Made by a program: the position numbers and the translations under genes. From assembly GCA_050744245.1 (NCBI GenBank), contig JBOGGX010000024.1, forward strand, positions 1-5,254: a stretch of 5,254 nucleotides of DNA, read 5' to 3'. The stretch is from JBOGGX01 sp050744245. GTDB lineage: Bacteria > Actinomycetota > Acidimicrobiia > Acidimicrobiales > JBOGGX01. The notes below the pieces were generated by a model. The model made no database searches. It was not told the DNA's origin and was given only the letters and a program-made list of their open reading frames with translations. Below, piece after piece: positions 1-5,254 of this stretch (position 1 is the stretch's first letter; each line of letters opens with the position of its first letter).

Positions 1-832
1 GCTCCGCGCCGCCGGCGAGTCGATCGCCGAGGACCCCGAGCGGCTCGCCGCGGTGCGGGAGCGGCGCCAGCGGCTGCACGAGCTGCGGCGCAAGTACGGC
101 GACACGCTCGAGGAGGTGGTCGCCTTCCGGGCCGAGGCGGGCGAGCGGCTGGCCCGGCTCGAGTCCCACGACGAGCGGATCGCCGAGCTCGAGAACCGGC
201 GCCTGGCCGCGCTCGACCGGGTGGCCCGCCGGGCGGCGATCGTCGGCCGAGCGAGGCGGGCGGCCGCTCCGGAGCTGGCGGCTGCTGTCCAGGCGCATCT
301 GGTCGAGCTGGCCATGGCCGGCGCCCGGCTGGCGATCGAGGTGGGCGACGACGATCCGGGCGACGAGGTCCGGTTCCTCCTGGCCGCCAGCAAGGGGGCA
401 CCGCTGCTGCCCCTGGCCAAGGTCGCTTCGGGCGGCGAGCTGGCGCGGGCGATGCTCGCATTGCGGCTGGTGCTGCTGGACGCCTCGCCGAACGGCGTGA
501 CCGAGGTCGCCACCCTGGTCTTCGACGAGGTCGACGTCGGCATCGGAGGCCGGTCGGCGCTCGCCGTCGGCCGGGCCCTGGCGCTCCTGGGCGCCGACCG
601 TCAGGTGCTGGTCGTCACCCACCTGCCGCAGGTCGCCGCGTTCGCCGACCGCCAGCTCGCCATCGTCAGGCAGGAGGACGGCTCAGGGGTTTGGGCCCGG
701 GCCGCCGACCTCGACCCGGACGGGCGATTGGTCGAGCTGTCGCGCATGTTGTCCGGCTCGCCGGAGTCGTCGACCGCCCAGGAGCATGCCGCCGAGCTGC
801 TGGCGACGGCGGCGCGGGAACGCAGCCGTTAA
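1..832 (+). CDS. recN: DNA repair protein RecN, C-terminal part (5' end off the window)
   Basis: RecN is an SMC-like ATPase acting in the cytoplasm in recombinational repair of double-strand breaks. The reading frame is open from base 2 to the TAA at 830-832, giving 276 visible residues. The family is usually about 550-590 residues, so roughly the C-terminal half is present and the GTG at 53 is not the real start. Visible in order: the end of the coiled coil with the conserved stretch LHELRRKYG; a charged helix (LESHDERIAELE); the ABC signature ASGGELARAMLAL (about 421-459); the Walker B/D-loop LVFDEVDVGIGG (515-550), with the catalytic Glu after the Asp; and the H-loop VVTHLPQVAAFAD (about 611-649). 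The Walker A motif lies upstream of the window. The signature reads SGGELAR where most RecN proteins have SGGELSR, a mild change. The stop codon directly abuts the steA ATG. Identification is secure from motif order. Confidence 0.96.
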   Translation, partial: LRAAGESIAEDPERLAAVRERRQRLHELRRKYGDTLEEVVAFRAEAGERLARLESHDERIAELENRRLAALDRVARRAAIVGRARRAAAPELAAAVQAHLVELAMAGARLAIEVGDDDPGDEVRFLLAASKGAPLLPLAKVASGGELARAMLALRLVLLDASPNGVTEVATLVFDEVDVGIGGRSALAVGRALALLGADRQVLVVTHLPQVAAFADRQLAIVRQEDGSGVWARAADLDPDGRLVELSRMLSGSPESSTAQEHAAELLATAARERSR

Positions 833-1975
833 ATGTCCAGATCCGACATCGACCGGCCGGAGCAGGTGGTGGCGGGCGTGGCCCGGGTCGACCGCCGCAC
901 CAAGCGGCTGGTGAAGCGGCTCCAGCCGGGTGAGATCGCGGTGATCGACCACGAGGACCTCGATCGGGTGGCGGCCGAGACCATCGTCGAGGCGGGGGCC
1001 GGCGCGGTCGTGAACGCCGGCGCGTCCATGTCGGGCCGGTACCCCAACGTCGGCCCCTTGTTGATCGCCGCCGCCGGCATCCCGCTGCTCGACGGCGTGG
1101 GCGCCGACGTCATGACCGCGGTCCAGGAGGGGAACCTGGTCACGATCGACGGCGATCACCTGCTGGTCGCGGGGCGCAAGGTGGCGACCGGTACCCGGCA
1201 GTCACTGGCCTCGCTCGAGGACACCTACGAGGAGGCGCGCCGCCATCTCGGCACCGAGCTGGAGCGGTTCGCGGAGAACACGCTGGAGTGGTTGCGCAAG
1301 GAGTCCCATCTGCTGACCGACGTCCCGCAGGTCCCCGACGTCGGCGTCGAATTCAAGGATCGTCACGCCCTGATCGTGGTGCGCGGCCTCGACTACCGGG
1401 AGGATCTCGCCGTCCTACGCCAGAGCGGGTACCTGGGGGAGATGAAGCCGGTGCTCATCGGCGTCGACGGGGGCGCCGACGCCCTGCTCGAGCTGGGCTA
1501 CACGCCCGATGTCATCATCGGCGACTTCGACTCGGTGTCCGAGCGGGCGCTCGGATGCTCGGCGACGATGGTGGTGCACGCCTACCCCGGGGGCACGGCG
1601 CCCGGCGCGGCCCGCCTCGAGCGGCTGGGCCTGCGCTACGAGCTGTTCGAGTCGGCCGGGACCAGCGAGGACATCGCCATGCTCCTGGCCCACGAGGAAG
1701 GGGCCGAGCTGATCGTGGCGGTCGGAACCCACAACTCGATGGTCGAGTTCCTCGACAAGGGCCGCCAGGGAATGGCGTCGACGATCCTCGTGCGCATGCG
1801 CGTCGGGTCGACCCTGGTCGACGCCAAGGGCGTGTCGCGCCTGTACCGCGCCCGGGTGCGGCGGACCGATCTGGCCATGTTGATCCTGGCTGCGGTGTTC
1901 GCCCTCGCCGTGGTCATCGCGGTCAGCGAGCCCATCCGGCTGCTCCTGCGTTCGATCTGGGAGCTGCTCTCTTGA
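833..1975 (+). CDS. steA: Putative cytokinetic ring protein SteA (thiamin-pyrophosphokinase-like fold, C-terminal membrane anchor)
   Basis: This 380-residue protein corresponds to Corynebacterium SteA and M. tuberculosis Rv1697. In Corynebacterium, SteA works with SteB at the division site in the cell-separation pathway that activates a peptidoglycan hydrolase. Seen here: an N-terminal domain (about 24-120) with LQPGEIAVIDHEDLDRVAAE and the NAGASMSGRYPNVGP motif; a helical linker (about 125-160); a thiamin-pyrophosphokinase-like domain (about 175-340) with VDGGADALLELGYTPDVI (211-228) and GDFDSVS (230-236); and one hydrophobic helix (about 348-366, AMLILAAVFALAVVIAV) followed by a short amphipathic tail. 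The topology suggests a cytoplasmic protein anchored by its C-terminus. The kinase-like second acidic motif (K-D-x-T-D-x-E in true kinases) is replaced by GTSEDIAML near 276-284, so enzyme activity is doubtful (inference). ATG follows the recN TAA with no gap. The only purine run upstream, GGGAA at 816-820, is rather distant, so coupling to recN translation is likely. Confidence 0.93.
   Translation: MSRSDIDRPEQVVAGVARVDRRTKRLVKRLQPGEIAVIDHEDLDRVAAETIVEAGAGAVVNAGASMSGRYPNVGPLLIAAAGIPLLDGVGADVMTAVQEGNLVTIDGDHLLVAGRKVATGTRQSLASLEDTYEEARRHLGTELERFAENTLEWLRKESHLLTDVPQVPDVGVEFKDRHALIVVRGLDYREDLAVLRQSGYLGEMKPVLIGVDGGADALLELGYTPDVIIGDFDSVSERALGCSATMVVHAYPGGTAPGAARLERLGLRYELFESAGTSEDIAMLLAHEEGAELIVAVGTHNSMVEFLDKGRQGMASTILVRMRVGSTLVDAKGVSRLYRARVRRTDLAMLILAAVFALAVVIAVSEPIRLLLRSIWELLS
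1959..1963 (+). promoter_or_regulatory. Ribosome binding site deciding the TTG start of steB
   Basis: GGGAG lies inside the last codons of steA with 8 bases before the TTG at 1972. It supports the unusual TTG start, because the protein read from there begins in register with known MctB/SteB N-termini. Confidence 0.6.
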
Positions 1976-3030
1976 TCAACATCCGGTTCCACATCATCAG
2001 CCTGGTGGCCGTTTTCCTGGCGCTCGGCGTGGGGGTCGCGCTCGGGTCGGCGTTCATCGACACGGCGGTCGTCGGTCAGCTCGAGCAGAACATCGACACC
2101 CTCTCGACCCAGAAGAACGAGCTGCAGGCGGAGAGCTCGCTCATGCAGGCCCAGCTCGACGCGGTCGAACGTCTCGGCGAGGAGGCCGGGGCCGAGCTGC
2201 TCGGTGGCCAGCTGGACGGCGTGCCGGCCTACATGATCGGCGTGCGGGGGATCGACGAGGACCCGGTCGACCTCACCGCCGACGCCCTGGTCGATGGCGA
2301 TGCCGAGTTCGGGGGCACGCTGTGGCTGACCGAGCGACTGGCGTTGAGCGACGAGACCGAGCGCCTCGACCTGGCCCGCGTCCTCGGGCTCGAGCCGTCG
2401 GTCGCCGACGACCCCGATGCGCTTCGGGACGCGCTGCTGCTCCGGCTGGGCAACGCCCTGGCCGACGCGCTCCGGGCGGAGGACCCGTTGGCCACCGACC
2501 CTCCTGACGGCGGGGGCGAGGGTGAGACGGGCGAAACGGGGGAGGGCGGGGCGGGGCCGACCGGGCTCGAGCCCGAGGAGCCGGCGATCATCACCGAGCT
2601 CCGCACCGCCGGCTTCGTCGAGTTCGAGGCGGCCGGGGGCGAGTCGTCCGACACCGGCATGCTGCTGCCGACGGCCGGGGCCCGCATGGTCGTCGTGTCC
2701 GGGCAGGGGGCGGCGGTGCCGGACGACGAGATCGTCCTGCCCCTGCTGCGCCGGCTCACCGTCGCCGGGCCCGTGGCCGTGGTGGCGGCCCAGAGCCTCC
2801 CCCCCGATCCGCCGGACGGCGAGGAGCCGTCGCGTACCAGTTTCATCGGCGTCATCCGCAACGACGACGAGCTTCGGGCCAGCCTGTCGACGGTCGACGA
2901 CATCGAGCTGTTCATCGGCCGGGTCGCGACGGTGCTCGCCCTGCGGCACGCCGCCGACGACATCGTCGGTCACTACGGCCTCGGCGACGGAGCCGACCAG
3001 GTGGCGCCGACCGGCCCAGAGGACGAATGA
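1972..3030 (+). CDS. steB: SteB/MctB-family membrane-anchored coiled-coil protein (often labelled 'copper transporter')
   Basis: This 352-residue protein is homologous to Corynebacterium SteB, the partner of SteA in cell separation, and to M. tuberculosis Rv1698 (MctB), reported to affect copper efflux. The TTG start (TTGA overlap with the steA stop) gives MINIRFHIISLVAVFLALGV, which matches the family's N-terminal pattern of a short polar start and a membrane helix (about 8-26). The frame stays open upstream to 1288, but that part only mirrors steA in another frame. After the helix come a predicted coiled coil (about 33-70, Leu/Gln/Glu rich), a mixed alpha/beta region, an acidic Gly/Glu/Pro-rich linker (171-204), a second domain (about 205-345) and the conserved-looking tail HYGLGDGADQ (344-353 region near the end). 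Most of the protein should lie outside the cytoplasmic membrane. It contains no cysteine, so a direct copper-binding role is not evident. Its position beside steA and murJ favours the division role. Confidence 0.92.
   Translation: MINIRFHIISLVAVFLALGVGVALGSAFIDTAVVGQLEQNIDTLSTQKNELQAESSLMQAQLDAVERLGEEAGAELLGGQLDGVPAYMIGVRGIDEDPVDLTADALVDGDAEFGGTLWLTERLALSDETERLDLARVLGLEPSVADDPDALRDALLLRLGNALADALRAEDPLATDPPDGGGEGETGETGEGGAGPTGLEPEEPAIITELRTAGFVEFEAAGGESSDTGMLLPTAGARMVVVSGQGAAVPDDEIVLPLLRRLTVAGPVAVVAAQSLPPDPPDGEEPSRTSFIGVIRNDDELRASLSTVDDIELFIGRVATVLALRHAADDIVGHYGLGDGADQVAPTGPEDE
2482..2583 (+). repeat. Acidic Gly/Glu/Pro low-complexity linker coding segment in steB
   Basis: Residues 171-204 of SteB consist almost wholly of Gly, Glu, Asp, Pro and Thr, with a short imperfect repeat of the type GET-GET-GEG around 184-193. 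It looks like a flexible linker separating the coiled-coil half from the C-terminal domain. A shorter Pro/Asp-rich stretch (PPDPPDGEEPS) follows at about 267-277. Confidence 0.6.
3018..3023 (+). promoter_or_regulatory. Ribosome binding site of murJ
   Basis: AGAGGA lies within the last codons of steB, 3 bases before the ATG at 3027. The spacing is short, which fits re-initiation or coupling at the ATGA overlap rather than independent loading. Confidence 0.45.
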
Positions 3031-4652
3031 CCCCTGAGGGCCGCGGTGAGCCGTCGGACGTCGGTCGGGCTGCGGTCGGCATGGGCGCCGTCACCGCCGT
3101 TTCCCGTGCCCTCGGGTTCGTCCGGGTGCTGGTGGTCGCGGCCGTGCTCGGCACCACCTTCCTGGGCAACGCCTTCCAGTCCGCCAACTCGCTGTCGAAC
3201 GTGCTGTTCGAGCTGCTGGCCGCGGGGGCGCTGTCGGCGGTCCTCGTACCGACGTTCGTCACGCTGCTCGACGCCGGTGACGAGCGGGGCGCGGAGGAGG
3301 TGGCCGGTGGCGTGCTCGGGGTGGCGCTGGTGGTGCTCGGCGGCGTCACCGTCGTCGGCATCGTGGCCGCACCGCTCGTCGCCGAGCTCTTCACCATCGG
3401 CGTGCCCGCGAGCGTGGCGGAGGACCAGCAGGAGCTGATCACGTTCCTGGTCAGGTGGTTCGTCCCCCAGGTGCTGCTCTACGCGGCGGGCACGGTGGCC
3501 ACCGCCGTCCTGTACGCCAAGCGCAGGTTTGCGATCACCGCGGCCGCGCCCATCGGCAACACGGTCGTCATGGTGGCCGCGCTGCTGGCGTTTCGGGTGG
3601 CGGCCGGGCCCGACCCCGGGTTCGATCTCACCACGGGGGAACGCTCCCTGCTCGTCGTGGCCGGCACCGGTGGCGTCGTCGCCTTTGTCGCCACCCTGCT
3701 CGTGGCCTGCGCGGCCAGCGGATTCCGGCTTCGGCCCCGACGCCCCCGCCGCGACCAGCGGGTGATCGCCATGCTCCGCCACTCGGGTTGGGGCGTCGTG
3801 CTGCACACCGCGGCCGGTCTCCTGCTCGGAGCCGCCATCATCGGCGGCTCGGCCGTCGAGGGGGGTGTCGTGGCGTACCAGGTCGGCTTCGTGTTCTTCC
3901 TCGCCCCCTACGGCGTGTTGGCCCAGCCGATCCACACCGCCATCCTCCCCGACCTCGTGATCGAGGCCCGCGACGGCGGCGGCGACGTGTTCGCCGCGTC
4001 GACTCGCTGGGCCCTGGAGCGCATGGCCATGCTCGTCGTGCCGGTGTCGGCGGGCATGATGGCCCTCGCCCTCCCCGGAATGCGGGCCGTCTCGGCGGGC
4101 GCCACCGAGGGCGGGGGAGTGCTGCTGCTGGCGGCGGCGGTGGCGTCGCTCGCCGTCGGGCTGTTCCCGTACAGCGCCTTTCTCCTCCTCGCCCGGGGGT
4201 ACTACGCCATCGGCGACAGCCGCACCCCCGGCGTGATGGCGCTGGTGAGCGCCGCGCTCGGTGTGGCCGCCATGGCGGTCGGCGCGGCGTTGACGGACGG
4301 GGCGGCCCGGGTGGCGGCGCTCGGGCTGGGCCACTCGCTCGCCTACACCGTTGGCGCGGTCGTGCTCGGTGTGCGCCTCGCCCGGCGCCTCGGGGGCTCG
4401 CTCGTGCCCGCCCGCTTCGGGCGCGTCGTCGCCATCGCCGGCGTGGTCGGGACCGCGGGCTGGGTCGCCCAGCGGACGCTGCTCCCGGCCGACGCCTCCC
4501 GACTGGCCGACATCGCCTTCGTCGCCGCCATCGGGCTGGTCGGCGCAGGCGTGGTTGCCGCCGGCTACCGCCTGCTCGGTGTCCGCGGTGCGCTGACGGC
4601 CCGACTGCCCGTGCCCGGAGGGGTCGCCCAGGTACCGGAGCCCCTGCCGTGA
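3027..4652 (+). CDS. murJ: Lipid II flippase MurJ (MviN family)
   Basis: MurJ moves lipid-linked peptidoglycan precursor (lipid II) across the cytoplasmic membrane. The 541-residue product has about 14 hydrophobic segments (roughly 31-45, 55-78, 93-122, 137-160, 167-192, 206-230, 254-274, 281-302, 332-352, 364-388, 402-422, 430-450, 466-482, 494-514), as expected for the family. Family motifs: SRALGFVR (26-33) matching E. coli SRVLGFAR with Arg18 and Arg24 kept; GALSAVLVPTF (67-77); YGVLAQPIHTAILPDL (295-310); and the late motif GYYAIGDSRTP (391-401). Residues equivalent to E. coli Arg52, Arg53 and Glu57 are Phe61, Glu62 and Ala66, and Asp39 is Asn48. From memory, M. tuberculosis MviN also lacks the Arg pair, so this is probably a clade trait. 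The protein ends soon after the last helix, without the pseudokinase extension of mycobacterial MviN. It overlaps steB (ATGA) and the next gene (GTGA). Confidence 0.95.
   Translation: MTPEGRGEPSDVGRAAVGMGAVTAVSRALGFVRVLVVAAVLGTTFLGNAFQSANSLSNVLFELLAAGALSAVLVPTFVTLLDAGDERGAEEVAGGVLGVALVVLGGVTVVGIVAAPLVAELFTIGVPASVAEDQQELITFLVRWFVPQVLLYAAGTVATAVLYAKRRFAITAAAPIGNTVVMVAALLAFRVAAGPDPGFDLTTGERSLLVVAGTGGVVAFVATLLVACAASGFRLRPRRPRRDQRVIAMLRHSGWGVVLHTAAGLLLGAAIIGGSAVEGGVVAYQVGFVFFLAPYGVLAQPIHTAILPDLVIEARDGGGDVFAASTRWALERMAMLVVPVSAGMMALALPGMRAVSAGATEGGGVLLLAAAVASLAVGLFPYSAFLLLARGYYAIGDSRTPGVMALVSAALGVAAMAVGAALTDGAARVAALGLGHSLAYTVGAVVLGVRLARRLGGSLVPARFGRVVAIAGVVGTAGWVAQRTLLPADASRLADIAFVAAIGLVGAGVVAAGYRLLGVRGALTARLPVPGGVAQVPEPLP
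4637..4640 (+). promoter_or_regulatory. Ribosome binding site favouring the GTG start at 4649
   Basis: GGAG near the end of murJ has 8 bases before GTG 4649, a good spacing. The rival start, GTG 4703, has only a weak GTGG (4693-4696) upstream. Confidence 0.45.
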
Positions 4653-5254
4653 GGGTCGCGGCCCGAGCGCGGCGGCGCCGGTTCCCCGTTCTGTGGCGAC
4701 TTGTGCACGCCAGGAGCACCCAATTCCGACACAGAGGTGTTTTTGGGGTGCTCGCGGTCGTTCCGGTGTTGGTGCTGGGGGCGGGGTGTGGGGGGACCGA
4801 CGACCTCGCCGGCGAGCCGGTCGACCGGGTCCTGATCGTGTCGCTGCCCGGCGTCGACTGGGGCGAGGTCGACGCGGGCCGGCTGCCGGCGCTGGCCACC
4901 CTGGCCGACGGCGGCGCCATCGCCCACCTCTCGACCAGGGTGGGCCGCCAACCCACCGACGACATCGGCGCCTACCTCACCATCAGCGCCGGCACCCGGG
5001 CGGTGGCCCCGGCCCGCTCGACGCCGGTCGAGACCGACGAGGGCGAGGACATCGACCCCAGCGTGGCCATCGACGCCAGCGTCGCGGTCGAGGCGGGCGA
5101 GATCTACCTCGGGGTCCCCGCGGCCGACATCCTGCAACGCCGCCTCGGGCACGTCCCCGACGGCGTCGTGTACCTGGCCGCCGGGGCGGCCCGGGAGGCG
5201 AACGAGACCTCGGCCTACGGCGCGGCCACCGGGCGGCTGGGCGCGGTGCTGGCC
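4649..5254 (+). CDS. Putative lipoprotein with alkaline-phosphatase-superfamily-like N-terminal region (3' end off the window)
   Basis: The frame is open from GTG 4649, overlapping the murJ stop as GTGA, to the right edge, giving 202 residues with no stop. N-terminus: an Arg-rich segment (RARRRR, 6-11), further basic residues to Arg29, a hydrophobic stretch (31-45, VFGVLAVVPVLVLGA) and Cys47 followed by GGTDD. This resembles a lipoprotein signal with a relaxed lipobox (LGAGC, Gly at -3). From GTG 4703 the signal would be a more usual 28 residues, so the start is uncertain. From residue 58, VDRVLIVSLPGVDW and RLPALATLADGGAIAHLS resemble the opening strand and helix of an actinobacterial alkaline-phosphatase-like family, and AYGAATGRLGAVLA (189-202) resembles a later motif of that family. 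The metal-binding Asp expected after the first strand is replaced by Pro67-Gly68, so the protein may be non-catalytic. Family assignment is from remembered patterns. The gene lies last in the visible division/envelope cluster, and its product probably faces outside the membrane. Confidence 0.72.
   Translation, partial: MRVAARARRRRFPVLWRLVHARSTQFRHRGVFGVLAVVPVLVLGAGCGGTDDLAGEPVDRVLIVSLPGVDWGEVDAGRLPALATLADGGAIAHLSTRVGRQPTDDIGAYLTISAGTRAVAPARSTPVETDEGEDIDPSVAIDASVAVEAGEIYLGVPAADILQRRLGHVPDGVVYLAAGAAREANETSAYGAATGRLGAVLA
4690..4735. repeat. Imperfect palindrome (REP-like hairpin) at the start of the lipoprotein gene
   Basis: TCTGTGGCG (4690-4698) pairs with CGACACAGA (4727-4735) in 8 of 9 positions (one G/A mismatch). 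Inside it TTG+TGC (4701-4706) pairs with GCA+CAA (4716-4718 and 4721-4723), with a CC bulge and the loop ACGCCAGGA. The result is a long hairpin of about 46 bases. Local G+C over 4701-4745 is 24 of 45, well below the surrounding sequence. It could be a dispersed palindromic element or an mRNA structure; copy number is unknown from this window. Confidence 0.45.
4714..4753. repeat. Second inverted repeat overlapping the first, with T5 run
   Basis: GAGCACCC (4714-4721) is perfectly complementary to GGGTGCTC (4746-4753). Within its 24-base loop, ACAC (4729-4732) pairs with GTGT (4737-4740), leading into TTTTT (4740-4744). Both arms reuse bases of the 4690-4735 hairpin, so the two folds exclude each other. 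The four-pair stem before the T run is too weak to call a terminator. Confidence 0.4.

Noticed and set aside
53..55. GTG as the recN start
   Set aside because: The frame is open upstream to the window edge with RecN-like residues, and the Walker A half is missing, so the gene begins before the window.
2514..2560. G-rich run as a tandem repeat or G-quadruplex element
   Set aside because: It is explained by Gly/Glu codons of the SteB linker. The repeat units are short and imperfect, with no evidence of a DNA-level role.
1636..2973. Long minus-strand open frame (445 codons) opposite steA/steB
   Set aside because: It lies wholly opposite well-supported genes, its composition (Arg, Gly, Val, Asp rich with no family motif) is typical of an antisense shadow in high-G+C DNA, and no ribosome site or neighbour supports it.
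2973..4334. Long minus-strand open frame (453 codons) opposite murJ
   Set aside because: It is rich in His, Gly, Arg and Asp with no hydrophobic core or recognisable motif, as expected from reading the complement of membrane-protein codons.
4729..4744. ACAC-AGAG-GTGT followed by T5 as an intrinsic terminator after murJ
   Set aside because: The stem is only four pairs, half of them A-T, and it lies inside the next gene's open frame. It is too weak to call, although it is part of the structure reported as a finding.
3838..5152. Minus-strand open frames opposite the murJ end and lipoprotein start
   Set aside because: Arg/Pro/Ser-rich low-complexity translations with no motif. The plus strand here has overlapping start/stop structure and family similarity.

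Overview
The window is a very GC-rich stretch (roughly 70% G+C by eye) carrying a single run of plus-strand genes with no intergenic space. Gene content and order (recN, then steA, then a SteB/MctB-family gene) match the Actinomycetota; in Mycobacterium tuberculosis the same trio is recN-Rv1697-Rv1698. The separate, non-kinase-fused murJ directly after the trio differs from the mycobacterial arrangement. It suggests a deeper actinobacterial lineage, possibly Acidimicrobiia; that assignment is inference from memory of gene order and cannot be proved from the window.

Layout: (1) 1-832, the C-terminal half of recN (DNA repair ATPase), cut by the left edge. (2) 833-1975, steA, a cytokinetic-ring protein built on a thiamin-pyrophosphokinase-like fold with a C-terminal membrane anchor. 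(3) 1972-3030, steB/mctB-like, an N-terminally anchored coiled-coil protein starting at TTG. (4) 3027-4652, murJ, the lipid II flippase. (5) 4649-5254, the start of a putative lipoprotein or membrane-anchored protein with an alkaline-phosphatase-superfamily-like N-terminal region, cut by the right edge.

The four junctions are TAA|ATG (zero gap), TTGA, ATGA and GTGA (4-base overlaps). This points to one transcript with translational coupling. I see no internal promoter or convincing terminator. Functionally, genes 2-4 belong together: SteA and SteB are known in Corynebacterium to act in cell separation (the RipC-FtsEX peptidoglycan hydrolase pathway), and MurJ supplies lipid II for septal and lateral wall synthesis. 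The fifth gene is an uncharacterised envelope protein in the same unit.

The least ordinary part is 4690-4753, at the 5' end of gene 5. It is a local dip in G+C holding two overlapping, mutually exclusive inverted repeats and a T5 run. It may be a REP-like palindromic element or a regulatory RNA structure, and it lies inside the putative signal-peptide coding region. Apart from that, the window looks like ordinary core-genome actinobacterial sequence; I found no CRISPR, tRNA, rRNA, IS element or clear novel system.
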